Source: Flavobacteriales bacterium
Lineage (GTDB): Bacteria > Bacteroidota > Bacteroidia > Flavobacteriales_F > PHOS-HE28
Reading direction: 5' to 3'
Assembly: GCA_016713875.1 (NCBI GenBank)
Contig: JADJOI010000003.1
Location: 62,001 to 126,000 of the forward strand
DNA: 64,000 bases
In this document: in pieces, positions 52,525-60,619 of the stretch
Layout: each line of letters starts with the position of its first letter
Numbering within the stretch: the stretch's first letter is position 1
The notes under the pieces: generated by a model
What the model saw: the letters and a program-made list of their open reading frames with translations, nothing else
What the model was told of the DNA's origin: nothing
Database searches by the model: none
Translations under genes and position numbers: made by a program

Positions 52525-53214
52525 ATGAAACATCCGCACATTCTGTTCATGGTCCTCTTGGTGGGCCTTGGTGCCTGCAAGGAAGAGGTCCAAATCGTGG
52601 ACGTTGACGACCTGGCCCGCATGGACAGCGGGGGTGTGACCGAGCTCCCCGCCGATGGGGCCAGCACCATCGTTATCCGGTTGGTCCTTGATGCACGCAC
52701 CGACACATCCATCAAGACCGCATTGTTCACCACCGACCGGGGTTCGTTCCCGGGCGGCGCAACCTATCTGGCCACCATCAGGAGCGATCGCACCGCGTCA
52801 GCCACGCTGACGAGCGGGCGCGAGGCGGGGCCTTGTTCGGTGACCGCCGAGGTGGCCACGCTAACACTAGCGCATGAGCTGGAACTGGTGACCGCACGGC
52901 CACATAGCATTCAACTCTCGTTGTCCACATACACAGTGGATACGATGGTGAACGCGCCTGTCACGATCATGCTGCAGGCTGACCGTACCATCGGGGCGCC
53001 CTCGGAGGGCCAATCCGTCGTCTTCAGCTTCGCGCCGGATACAAGTGCGCAGGGTCTGGTCCTCCCGGGTTACGGGAACATCGATGAGCTGGGTAGATGC
53101 TCGGTCGTGGTTGACAATCCGTTCAAACGAGTGGGCGTATATCAGATCACGGCACGGATGATCGGTGCGGCAGGGGATACGCTACACGCTACCCGGACTT
53201 TGCAGTACGAATAG
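52525..53214 (+). CDS. Ig-like (Big/invasin-type) lipoprotein
   Basis: 229 residues. The lipobox LVGLGAC near residue 17 predicts a lipoprotein. The rest looks like two bacterial Ig-like domains of the invasin type: GVTELPADGASTIVIRLVL with FTTDRGSFPGGATYLATI, then a second with APVTIMLQADRT and a C-terminal QITARMIGAAGDTLHATRTLQ. Likely a surface or periplasmic adhesion or spacer protein. Follows the hypothetical gene by two bases. Confidence 0.72.
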   Translation: MKHPHILFMVLLVGLGACKEEVQIVDVDDLARMDSGGVTELPADGASTIVIRLVLDARTDTSIKTALFTTDRGSFPGGATYLATIRSDRTASATLTSGREAGPCSVTAEVATLTLAHELELVTARPHSIQLSLSTYTVDTMVNAPVTIMLQADRTIGAPSEGQSVVFSFAPDTSAQGLVLPGYGNIDELGRCSVVVDNPFKRVGVYQITARMIGAAGDTLHATRTLQYE

Positions 53215-53313
53215 GTGTACCTATCCCGACCACAACGGACACACCAGGCGATGAGAAGGAAGTCGGCGACCCGCGCAAGTGGATCATTTGGCATAAGTTG
53301 ATACTTCACGTTC

Positions 53314-54882
53314 ATGAAACACAAGGTACATCAGCAGCAGCGTTTGGAGGCGTCGTCAAGAAGCCTGATCCAACCTTTCGGAGAGGTCTGCTTCGAGAAC
53401 GAGAGCCTGAGACTTGGGGATCATTGGGACAACTATTATTTTGAACACCTGCGCTTCGTCGCAGAATCGCTGGACCCCGAGAAGTACTTGATCGTTGGAC
53501 GTCGGGGAAGCGGGAAGTCATCGCTCTTGGAGCACTTCAAGTATCAGACCCGCTATAAGAATGCAGGATGCATCATTGTGAACAATGATCATGATTACTA
53601 TGAGGAGATGTTCAGGGTGAGCTCTGAACTGCACGTTCAGAGCTCGCGTCTCAAGAAGTTGGTCTCGGTATGGGAGCATGTCTTCTGGCAGCTGGCATTC
53701 ACCAAATTGCGCGAGCGGGAGCCGCGCTTGGATAACGTACTGGATCCGATCGAAGAGCATGCGGGATTCGCGAGCATTGTCAAGAGCGTGGTCGCTGGGG
53801 TCTTGTCCAAGTTCGCCATGGAGAACGCCTCTGCCGTTATCGATGCCGTAAGCAAAAGACTTCAAAGCACCCGGATGGTGGAGGCACGGGAGATGGCGTT
53901 GGCCGTCACTTCGAAATACCCGCTGTTCATCGCGATCGATTCACGGGAGCAGTACGAGGTGCGGAGCCAGGAAGAGATGCAGATCACGGCAGCGCTCATC
54001 GAATGCGCCTCCCGCTTCAATCTGCAATATGCCGGCCGAGGGTTGCACATCAAAGTATGTGTCGCTGACGAGGTCTTCCCTTACATCAAGGAGGACGCCA
54101 TATCGAACACGGCGAAGCACATCCGTGATCCCCTGTTCATCACGTGGAGGCCCAAGGACCTGATGCGCTTGATCTGCTGGCGGTTGCACAAATACCTGGT
54201 CACCGTGGGGCTGCCGCACATCAGCGAACAGGAGGTGAATTGGGATTCGTTCGAGGATATCCATGCCAAGATCTGGCTCAGGCATTTTGATGAGAAACTG
54301 CTCAACCGATGCGGAATTGAGGAGCGGTCGTGGCCATACGTGCTCAGACACACACACCTGAAGCCTCGACAACTGGTTCAATTGTGTAATCGTATCGCGC
54401 GACTGGCGGGGGAGCGGAACGAGTTCCCGCGGTTCACTGGTGCCACGATACGCGACGCCGTTCGGCAGTGCGAGGTGGATCTGGCAGATGAATTGATCAA
54501 TTCCTATCGGTCCGTATACCCAAGGATCGGTGAGATCATCTCGGCGTTGGAAGGAGCTCCGGTCGAGTTCAAGGCCAACTTCCTGGATCGTATGGCTCAT
54601 CGAACAGCAGGCCAATGGCCGGACCGGACATACTCCGCGTATGAGTTCAAGAAGTTGGTCATGGAACTGGGTGTGGTCGGACGCAGGAGAGGGTATACCG
54701 ATGAGAAGACCTGTATCCTTCGGGCGGATTTCGAGTACTTTTTCGATGATAGGATATACTTGACCGAGAGCGATCATTGTGTGATCCATCCGATGTTCTT
54801 CGCCAAGCTGAACATCAATAGGACCGATCCCAAACGCATTTGTATCTATCCGTTCCCGGAAAACAAGGAGTTCATCAATTGA
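53314..54882 (+). CDS. P-loop ATPase, Sll1717-like
   Basis: 522 residues, no signal peptide. The Walker A GRRGSGKSS lies near residue 65 and a Walker B-like LFIAIDSREQ near 205, followed by a helical C-terminal region. This matches what I know of Sll1717-type ATPases, a group of cytoplasmic P-loop proteins of uncertain function often seen in variable genome regions beside defence genes. Low GC and its place beside an insertion sequence suggest acquisition by transfer. A defence role is inference. Monocistronic, 99 bases after the lipoprotein gene. Confidence 0.65.
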   Translation: MKHKVHQQQRLEASSRSLIQPFGEVCFENESLRLGDHWDNYYFEHLRFVAESLDPEKYLIVGRRGSGKSSLLEHFKYQTRYKNAGCIIVNNDHDYYEEMFRVSSELHVQSSRLKKLVSVWEHVFWQLAFTKLREREPRLDNVLDPIEEHAGFASIVKSVVAGVLSKFAMENASAVIDAVSKRLQSTRMVEAREMALAVTSKYPLFIAIDSREQYEVRSQEEMQITAALIECASRFNLQYAGRGLHIKVCVADEVFPYIKEDAISNTAKHIRDPLFITWRPKDLMRLICWRLHKYLVTVGLPHISEQEVNWDSFEDIHAKIWLRHFDEKLLNRCGIEERSWPYVLRHTHLKPRQLVQLCNRIARLAGERNEFPRFTGATIRDAVRQCEVDLADELINSYRSVYPRIGEIISALEGAPVEFKANFLDRMAHRTAGQWPDRTYSAYEFKKLVMELGVVGRRRGYTDEKTCILRADFEYFFDDRIYLTESDHCVIHPMFFAKLNINRTDPKRICIYPFPENKEFIN

Positions 54883-54949
54883 TCGATGGTGCTGCTTATA
54901 ACCAAGGCTCGGAAGAGGTGCCGATCGCGTGTGTTCGCCAGAGCTGTTA

Positions 54950-54961
54950 GGGGGGGGGGGG
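54950..54961. repeat. Run of 12 G at the edge of the low-GC insert
   Basis: A homopolymer of 12 G. Base composition changes from about 50-55% GC before it to about 70% GC after it. It may mark the end of an acquired segment or an assembly join; no coding region clearly spans it. Confidence 0.7.
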
Positions 54962-55023
54962 ACGAAGAAGCGTGGTGCTCAGGCGGCGCGGCCCTGGCCC
55001 ATCGCTATCTGGCGGGCGAGAGC

Positions 55024-55233
55024 ATGGCCCATCCGGTGAGCGTGCTGCGCACTCGTGCCGTGTGCCAGGCCGCCCCGGAGGCGGACCGCGCCCGCCGGCG
55101 GTCCGAACGTGAGCGGGAGAAGGCGCGCTGGCATGCCTGGTGGCGATGGAGCGGGCGCAGCATCGCGCTGGGTTCCGCGGCCCTGGCCTGCGGCATCGTG
55201 TCCATCGCGGTGGGCTTCGCGCCCACCTGGTGA
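55024..55233 (+). CDS. Small putative membrane protein
   Basis: 69 residues from ATG 55024: a highly basic N-terminal half (ADRARRRSEREREKARW) and one C-terminal membrane span (SIALGSAALACGIVSIAVGFAP). The layout is plausible for a tail-anchored protein, but the sequence is Arg/Ala-rich, as chance frames in this GC range often are. No family recognised. Confidence 0.35.
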   Translation: MAHPVSVLRTRAVCQAAPEADRARRRSEREREKARWHAWWRWSGRSIALGSAALACGIVSIAVGFAPTW

Positions 55234-55245
55234 ACGGCCGCGCAC

Positions 55246-55276
55246 GAAAAGGCCGCACCGCCGGAGCGGTGCGGCC
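55246..55276 (-). terminator. Rho-independent terminator of the metalloprotease gene
   Basis: Eleven-base perfect arms (55251-55261 and 55266-55276) around a four-base loop; on the minus strand the stem is followed by TTTTC. It lies 18 bases after the stop at 55294. Confidence 0.8.
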
Positions 55277-55293
55277 TATCGTTGCGGGGGTGG

Positions 55294-57606
55294 TCACTTC
55301 ACCGAGGCGAGGCGCTTCTCGGTGCTGCGGATCACGCGGTCGAGCACGGCGCGCTGCTTCATCAGGTCGATCGATGTGCTGAGCAGCTTGCGTGCCTCGG
55401 TCGCGTTGCCGTCCTCGGCGGCGGCGAGGGCCAGCGTGTTCAACTGGGCGAAGAAGCGGATGTGCCCGAAGGTGTCGGCGCTGCGCTCGGGCGACTTCAG
55501 CAACGCGGCGCGTTGCCGCTTCACGGCCTGCTCCACGTTCTTCTTGCCCGAGCGTACGGCGAGCGCGCCGCCGTCGGCGGTCACCAGTTGTTTGAACTGG
55601 CGCAGCTGCGGGCTGGAGAGGGCCACGGCCGCGTGCAGGGCCGCCGGGTTGTCCGGCAGCCGCTCGGCCACCTCCTCCAGGGTCCGCATGCCGTCCTTCA
55701 GGGCCGGGGCGCCCTGGAAGGCGAGGGCGCGGGCCACCTCCTCGGTGAACCAGTCGCCGGCCACGCGCGCCTCCTCGGCACTGGCGGCCGGAGCCACGTG
55801 GATGCGCAGCGCGTTGCTGATCACCACCTGGCCTTCCACCTGCACCGCCGCCTGGATGGTGTAGAATCCGGGCTCGTCGATCACCCAGCCCTCCGGCGTG
55901 GCGCTCACCGGGTGCGCACCGTACACCGAGGCACCGTGCTTCAGATCATCGCCGTGGTGCTCGTGGCAGCGCGTGATCAGCGGCCGCCAGGGCTTCACCA
56001 GGCCGCCATCGCGCTGGATCAGCAGGCTGATGTGCCGTCCGTCGGACAGGTGGTCGGCGTCGACCACCGCCGCTCGCCCGGTGAGGTTGGTGAGCTTCAG
56101 CTCCAGATGCACCGGCTCCAGGAAGCGGAAGCTGTTGGACATCTTGTTGGGCCGGATCCGAAGGCTCCACGGGGCTAGGGCGTCGGGGGCCTCGAAGCCG
56201 TGGTCGGCGAACCAGGCCGAGTTGCCCATCTGTACGAAGCGCCGCGGGGCGTGCCGCATGAACAGCAGCTCCTGGTCGGAGAAGCGGAAGCGGAAATCCT
56301 CGAAGAAGGCACGCTCGCCGCCGCTCACGTTGTACGGGTAGTTCATGAAGGTGCGCGCCTCGGGTTCGTCCGTCAGCGGTACCCACGGGTTGCCGTAGGG
56401 CGCACCGAGGGACTTCTGCCAGCTATGCGCCAGGTTGAAGCCGTGGCCCATCTCGTGCACCGCCGTCCAGAACTGCATGCGCCGGCGCCAGGCCGCGGCC
56501 TGCGGATCGCCGGCCGGGGCGTCCTGGATGAAGCTGTCGGTGAAGATGGCCGTGCCCTGCCGGTGGTTGGGGCCGATGTCGTCGAACATGATCCCGCCCA
56601 GGCTGCGGCCCGAGTCGTGGCGCGCGGCGTACAGCACCCACATGGCCCACTGCGGCCGGTCGGCGAACAGCGACCAGTAGGTCACCATCGCGTTGTGCAT
56701 CTCGCTGTCGCTCCACGTGCCGTTCGCTCCGGCGTCGGCCACCGGGATGGTGGAGGTGCCGGAGGACATGCGCACGTCGAACCCGGCGCGCTGGTACACC
56801 GTGGCCAGGGAGAGCGTCTCATCGGGCAGGTCGGCCGGCCGCACATCGTGCGAGCCCGTGTCATAGCTGGTCACCACGGTGCCGGCGTTGGACACCTGGT
56901 CCACTTCGAAGTTCACCGCATCGAAGTAGCGCGAGCGGAAGTGGAGAGTGAAGGTGCGCTTGGTGGTGCCGGCCCCGTGGAGCGTGATGCTGTAGGCCCC
57001 GTATCCTTTGCCGGTGGTGCGCTTCGCCCGGAAGGTGATGCGGTCCCCCGGGAACGCGGAGGTGTCGCCGTCGCGGTACACGATCTCGGCATGCACCACA
57101 CGGTTGTTGAAGCCCACGCACAGGTCGCTCGTGACCTCGGCGATCACATGGGCCCGCTGCATGGGGAACCGGCGCGACAGCTCGACGGAGATCCGGCGTT
57201 GCGGATAGAAGCGGTCGACGTCCACGCGCACGGTGAGCTGCGGATCGAACGGCAGCGGCGAAATGCCGACGGGCATGATCGGTGGCATGGGCCTGCTGGT
57301 GCTGTAGCGGCCGCTCACGGGTCCGCACACGCGGAAGGGCGGGACGGGTGGGAACGGACCGGGCTTCACGGGCAGGTCGGGCACACCCGGGAAGGGCGGC
57401 CGGTCCGGCGGGAAGGGAGGAGGGAGCGGTGGCAGGGGAGGCAGCGGGGGCAGCGGCCCGTCGGGCACGGGCGTGAAGCTCTCGGGGCCGTCGTCCAGGC
57501 TGCCGTCCACATGGTCCGGATGCCGGTCATCGGGGATCAACCGCTCCGGCGGCGGTGCCGGTGCAGTGGCCTCCCCTCGTTTCGTGGTTCGACGTGTTGC
57601 GCTCAT
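55294..57606 (-). CDS. Metzincin-like metalloprotease with proline-rich N-terminus, no signal peptide
   Basis: 770 residues. Residues ~45-95 are proline-rich (PLPPLPPLPPLPPPFPPDRP). The centre holds the zinc motif HEMGHGFNLAHSW near 383, with FMNYPYNV downstream as a possible Met-turn. A beta-sandwich-like part (VHLELKLTNLTGRAAVVDADHL) and a helical C-terminus follow. No export signal is visible, which is odd for a metzincin and recalls effectors delivered by other routes. Cotranscribed with the small gene at 57670-58017 (63-base gap). No inhibitor or immunity gene recognised nearby. Confidence 0.72.
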   Translation of the reverse strand: MSATRRTTKRGEATAPAPPPERLIPDDRHPDHVDGSLDDGPESFTPVPDGPLPPLPPLPPLPPPFPPDRPPFPGVPDLPVKPGPFPPVPPFRVCGPVSGRYSTSRPMPPIMPVGISPLPFDPQLTVRVDVDRFYPQRRISVELSRRFPMQRAHVIAEVTSDLCVGFNNRVVHAEIVYRDGDTSAFPGDRITFRAKRTTGKGYGAYSITLHGAGTTKRTFTLHFRSRYFDAVNFEVDQVSNAGTVVTSYDTGSHDVRPADLPDETLSLATVYQRAGFDVRMSSGTSTIPVADAGANGTWSDSEMHNAMVTYWSLFADRPQWAMWVLYAARHDSGRSLGGIMFDDIGPNHRQGTAIFTDSFIQDAPAGDPQAAAWRRRMQFWTAVHEMGHGFNLAHSWQKSLGAPYGNPWVPLTDEPEARTFMNYPYNVSGGERAFFEDFRFRFSDQELLFMRHAPRRFVQMGNSAWFADHGFEAPDALAPWSLRIRPNKMSNSFRFLEPVHLELKLTNLTGRAAVVDADHLSDGRHISLLIQRDGGLVKPWRPLITRCHEHHGDDLKHGASVYGAHPVSATPEGWVIDEPGFYTIQAAVQVEGQVVISNALRIHVAPAASAEEARVAGDWFTEEVARALAFQGAPALKDGMRTLEEVAERLPDNPAALHAAVALSSPQLRQFKQLVTADGGALAVRSGKKNVEQAVKRQRAALLKSPERSADTFGHIRFFAQLNTLALAAAEDGNATEARKLLSTSIDLMKQRAVLDRVIRSTEKRLASVK

Positions 57607-57669
57607 GGGAATGGGGGTTTGGGGGTTATGGAACAGGGACCGTCAGGGTCCTTTCATCAGCAGATGGGT

Positions 57670-58017
57670 TCAGGCATAGCGCGGCGGCGCGGTCATCGGG
57701 GCCAGCACGGGCCCATCGGGCGTCAGGTCCGCCGCGATGCCGTACGGGGCCTCCGTGATCACTAAGCGGGCCTCGCGCGCATGCCCCGCCACGGCCACGC
57801 GCATCACCGCACCGGACCGCACGGCCACGCGCACCACATCGGCCAGGCCGGTCTGCACCCGCGAGCGGGGATGCAGCGTGGCCACCAGGTGGTCGTCGCA
57901 CCACAACCGCAGCTCCTCCCCGGCGAAGCCTTCGCGCAGGTGCACCTCCACCTCGGTGGTGTAGTGCTGTGCGTCCTTCGATGCTCGATCACGCGGTCTG
58001 CGGGGGCGGGGCGGCAT
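57670..58017 (-). CDS. Hypothetical protein before the metalloprotease
   Basis: 115 residues from ATG 58017. Beta-rich and without signal peptide: QHYTTEVEVHLREGFAGEELRLWCDDHLVATLHPRS, then VVRVAVRSGAVMRVAVAG. The strand pattern resembles a small Ig-like or C2-like fold; no family recognised. Upstream lies the palindromic repeat at 58101-58168, and the longer open frame across it is not coding. Probably first gene of a two-gene unit with the metalloprotease. Confidence 0.55.
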   Translation of the reverse strand: MPPRPRRPRDRASKDAQHYTTEVEVHLREGFAGEELRLWCDDHLVATLHPRSRVQTGLADVVRVAVRSGAVMRVAVAGHAREARLVITEAPYGIAADLTPDGPVLAPMTAPPRYA

Positions 58018-58100
58018 GGTGGTCAGGGTGTTGAAGCCGGTGCATACAAAGCCAACCGATCCACGGCCGTTCCACAAGAGGGGAAACCACTGGATGCACC

Positions 58101-58168
58101 CACGGATTTCCACGTGGGTGAGGCATGTGGTTCCACAAGGGACAGGCATGTGTTTCCACGTGTGTCCG
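58101..58168. repeat. CACGTGGGT-type palindromic repeat, copy 2 (degenerate)
   Basis: CACGGATTTCCACGTGGGTG and, further right, GGCATGTGTTTCCACGTGTG repeat the ACCCACGTG/CACGTGGGT theme of 40731-40774. Located upstream of the two-gene minus-strand unit and downstream of the second FAD oxidase gene. Confidence 0.7.
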
Positions 58169-58245
58169 CTCCGGGTGCGCACGCCGCAGCGCACCACCGA
58201 TGCGGGCCGGCGGGATGCGTGGATCAACGTGAAGGGGCCGTCGCC

Positions 58246-59745
58246 CTAGGGGCCCAGCAAGCGCTCGGTGAAGGCGTTGGCGAAGCGGCGTTCCGGGTCG
58301 AAGCGGTCGCGCTGCCGTGCCCACGCGTCGAAGCGCGGGTAGCACCGCCGGATGTGCGCGTGGTCGAACACCTCGTTGCGCTTGCCCCAATGCGGGATGG
58401 CGCCGTGCTTCTTCAGGTACTGCTGCACGCGGCCCACGCAGTTGGAGTTGCCGTAGGCGTCGCGCAGCACCGGTGCGTCCACGTAGCACACGTCGCGCTC
58501 GTGCTCCGGCGTCAGCCAATGCGCCGAGCGCCGCACGAAGCGCAGGCCCACCGGCGACGACAGGTGGAACCCGTGGCGCGCATGCAGCTCACGCAGCATG
58601 TCCAGCAGGCCGTCCACCACGTCGAGGTAGTGCTCTCCGCCGGGCGCCTGCCGCAGCGGCAGCGCGTTCTCCGTATCGTAGGCGCGGAGCTTCAGGTGGG
58701 CCGCGCCCTGGTAGAACACGCGGTGGGCCGTCTGCGTGTAGCCCTTGTCGCGCTGGCCGCGGATCGCCGAGCGCAGCAACCGACCGATGCGCTCGGGACG
58801 CCGGTTCAGCCGCCACACGAGCAGCCAGTAGGTGAAGCGGAAGTGGCCGGCGAGCAGCAGCAGCGGATTGCGGATCGCGTTGTTCAGCCAGCCTATACCG
58901 AACAGCAGGTCCTCGCGCAGCCGGCGCACACGGTCGATCGCCGCCACGCGTTGGTGCGTCATCACCAGCGTGGTCTCGCGGCCGGGCTCCTCGTACGGGT
59001 TGATCTGCACGAACACGCCGCTGTAGCGGTCGAGCAGCCCGTTGCGCAGCTCGTCCTTCGTGCGCGTCCAGTCGCTCTCGCGCCGCACCTCCTTCAGGAA
59101 GTAGGTGGGCTCGGCCTCCAGCACCATGCTGTGCACCAGGCCCAGTGCGCCCATGCTCACCACGGCGCTGTGGAAGGCCTCATCGTCCTGCAGCAGCAGG
59201 GGGCCGTTGGCGGGCCCGCGCGCGGGGTCGCTGAAGCCGGCGGAGGGCTCGATGCGGATGCTGTGCGCCATCGGACCATCGGCCACCACCAGCACCAGCG
59301 AGCGCACCATCCGGCTCAACGCGCCGTAGTCCATGGACGAGCCGTGCGTGCCGGTGAGGATGGCACCCACCACCGACTGCCCGTTGTAGCCGCCCATCGC
59401 GCGGATGCTGAGCCCCATGCGGTCAAGCGCGGTGTTGAGGTCGCGCACGCGCACGCCCGCCTCCACCTCCACGTACGGGCCCGGCGTGCGTGCGGCCGTG
59501 TAGGCGGCGATGCGGTCCAGGCGCGCGGTGTCCACCAGCACGTCCTCGGTGAAGGGCGCATCGCTGCTGCTGTGGCCGCGCCCCACGGCACGCACGCGCA
59601 GGCCCAGCGCGCGGGCCTCGTTCACCACGCGTTCCAGGTCCGCCAGCGTGCGCGGCCGCTCCAGGCGCAGCGGATGCAGTTCGGTCGTGTAGGTGCTGTT
59701 CCACCATTGGTCGCGGCCGCGGATCGGTCGGGGAGCGTGGGGCAT
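58246..59745 (-). CDS. FAD-linked oxidase, aldonolactone-oxidase type
   Basis: 499 residues from ATG 59745 (an ATG at 59799 would add 18 poor residues). The FAD-binding domain shows VRAVGRGHSSSDAPF near 55 and YNGQSVVGAILTGTHGSS near 125. The C-terminal ALO domain includes PHWGKRNEVF near 450, with the HWGK motif. D-arabinono-1,4-lactone and L-gulonolactone oxidases share this layout; the actual substrate is unknown. Paralogue of the oxidase at 45814-47418. Divergent from the LecA-like gene, with a palindromic element between. Confidence 0.83.
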   Translation of the reverse strand: MPHAPRPIRGRDQWWNSTYTTELHPLRLERPRTLADLERVVNEARALGLRVRAVGRGHSSSDAPFTEDVLVDTARLDRIAAYTAARTPGPYVEVEAGVRVRDLNTALDRMGLSIRAMGGYNGQSVVGAILTGTHGSSMDYGALSRMVRSLVLVVADGPMAHSIRIEPSAGFSDPARGPANGPLLLQDDEAFHSAVVSMGALGLVHSMVLEAEPTYFLKEVRRESDWTRTKDELRNGLLDRYSGVFVQINPYEEPGRETTLVMTHQRVAAIDRVRRLREDLLFGIGWLNNAIRNPLLLLAGHFRFTYWLLVWRLNRRPERIGRLLRSAIRGQRDKGYTQTAHRVFYQGAAHLKLRAYDTENALPLRQAPGGEHYLDVVDGLLDMLRELHARHGFHLSSPVGLRFVRRSAHWLTPEHERDVCYVDAPVLRDAYGNSNCVGRVQQYLKKHGAIPHWGKRNEVFDHAHIRRCYPRFDAWARQRDRFDPERRFANAFTERLLGP

Positions 59746-59814
59746 GGGAGGATCGGTTGGCCGAAACACGAAGCTCTGCCGACCATTCATACCCACCAAG
59801 CGAAAAGGGCAGTG

Positions 59815-59865
59815 ATTTCCACGTGGAGGGGGCAGGGAATTCCACGTGGGTCACCCACGTGATTC
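59815..59865. repeat. CACGTGGGT-type palindromic repeat, copy 3
   Basis: CACGTGGGT at 59843-59851 and ACCCACGTG at 59853-59861 form a perfect palindrome with a one-base centre; a half-copy TTTCCACGTGG lies at 59816-59826. Placed between divergent genes, as at 40731. Confidence 0.85.
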
Positions 59866-60082
59866 CCCCCTGGTCCGGAACCATCTTTCTTCGTATGCGA
59901 TCGCGGCCGTTCATCGCCCGGAGCGAGGGGGTGCACGCTCCGCATCCCGCGCCGGCCGAAGGTCCCGCACGGTCATCGCACTGCCGTTCACCGCCGGTCG
60001 GCCCATGTGCGGCCGGCCGCAGTGAACGGAGGTGGTGCTGCCGCGTTCCACCGACGCGCTTCCCCGGATCGCGACGGCCGGG

Positions 60083-60090
60083 TACTTTCA
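60083..60090 (+). promoter_or_regulatory. -7-like element TACTTTCA
   Basis: Two bases off TAnnTTTG, ending seven bases before ATG 60098. It supports this start and a near-leaderless transcript. Confidence 0.35.
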
Positions 60091-60097
60091 GGCCGCG

Positions 60098-60619
60098 ATG
60101 GGCAGCACAGGAAAGCGACGAGTGATGCGCATCGCGCGCGTCAGCCTGGTGGCGATCGCAGCGGTGCTGCTGGTATCCTTGATGCGCTGCTCCTTTCTGC
60201 AGGCACCGGTCGCGCTGCCCTGCACCACGGCTGGGGACGCCGTCGCGATCACGCTCGTGCGTGCGGACAGGGCATGGACCACGATCGCCCGCGTGGAGGC
60301 CGGCCGGTGCTACCGGCTGCAGGCCTTCGGGTCGTGGCGTGATGGAGGCCTCAAGCCCTGTTCGGCCAATGGCCTGGACCCCGCGGGGTGGTCCCTGCTG
60401 CACGGCCTGCTCATCGCCCCCTACGCGCCGTGGTTCAGCCTCATCGGCCGGGTGGGCGGCGATGGCGATCCCTTCCCGATCGGCACGGACCGCGTGTGGA
60501 CGGCCCCGGCCTCCGGCGTGCTTTCCGCCTGCGCCAACGATGTGCCCGGCTTCGCGTTCAACAACCGCGGTCCCTTGGTGCTGCTCATCCGGCCGCATCC
60601 CATCCCGACCGTCCCATGA
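60098..60619 (+). CDS. Membrane-anchored or exported LecA-like (PA-IL-like) protein
   Basis: 173 residues from ATG 60098 (ATG 60125 is an alternative). A hydrophobic N-terminal helix (VSLVAIAAVLLVSLM) exports or anchors the protein. The C-terminal half matches the calcium- and galactose-binding end of Pseudomonas LecA: WTAPASGVLSACANDVPGFAFNNRGPL, in which NDVPG followed by NN-x-G is the signature. Sugar binding is therefore possible. The stop overlaps the start of the patatin gene by four bases, so lectin and lipase are translated together. Confidence 0.65.
   Translation: MGSTGKRRVMRIARVSLVAIAAVLLVSLMRCSFLQAPVALPCTTAGDAVAITLVRADRAWTTIARVEAGRCYRLQAFGSWRDGGLKPCSANGLDPAGWSLLHGLLIAPYAPWFSLIGRVGGDGDPFPIGTDRVWTAPASGVLSACANDVPGFAFNNRGPLVLLIRPHPIPTVP

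Noticed and set aside
54950..54961. G12 tract as a phase-variation switch
   Set aside because: No convincing gene spans the tract, so there is no frame for it to switch; kept only as a boundary observation.
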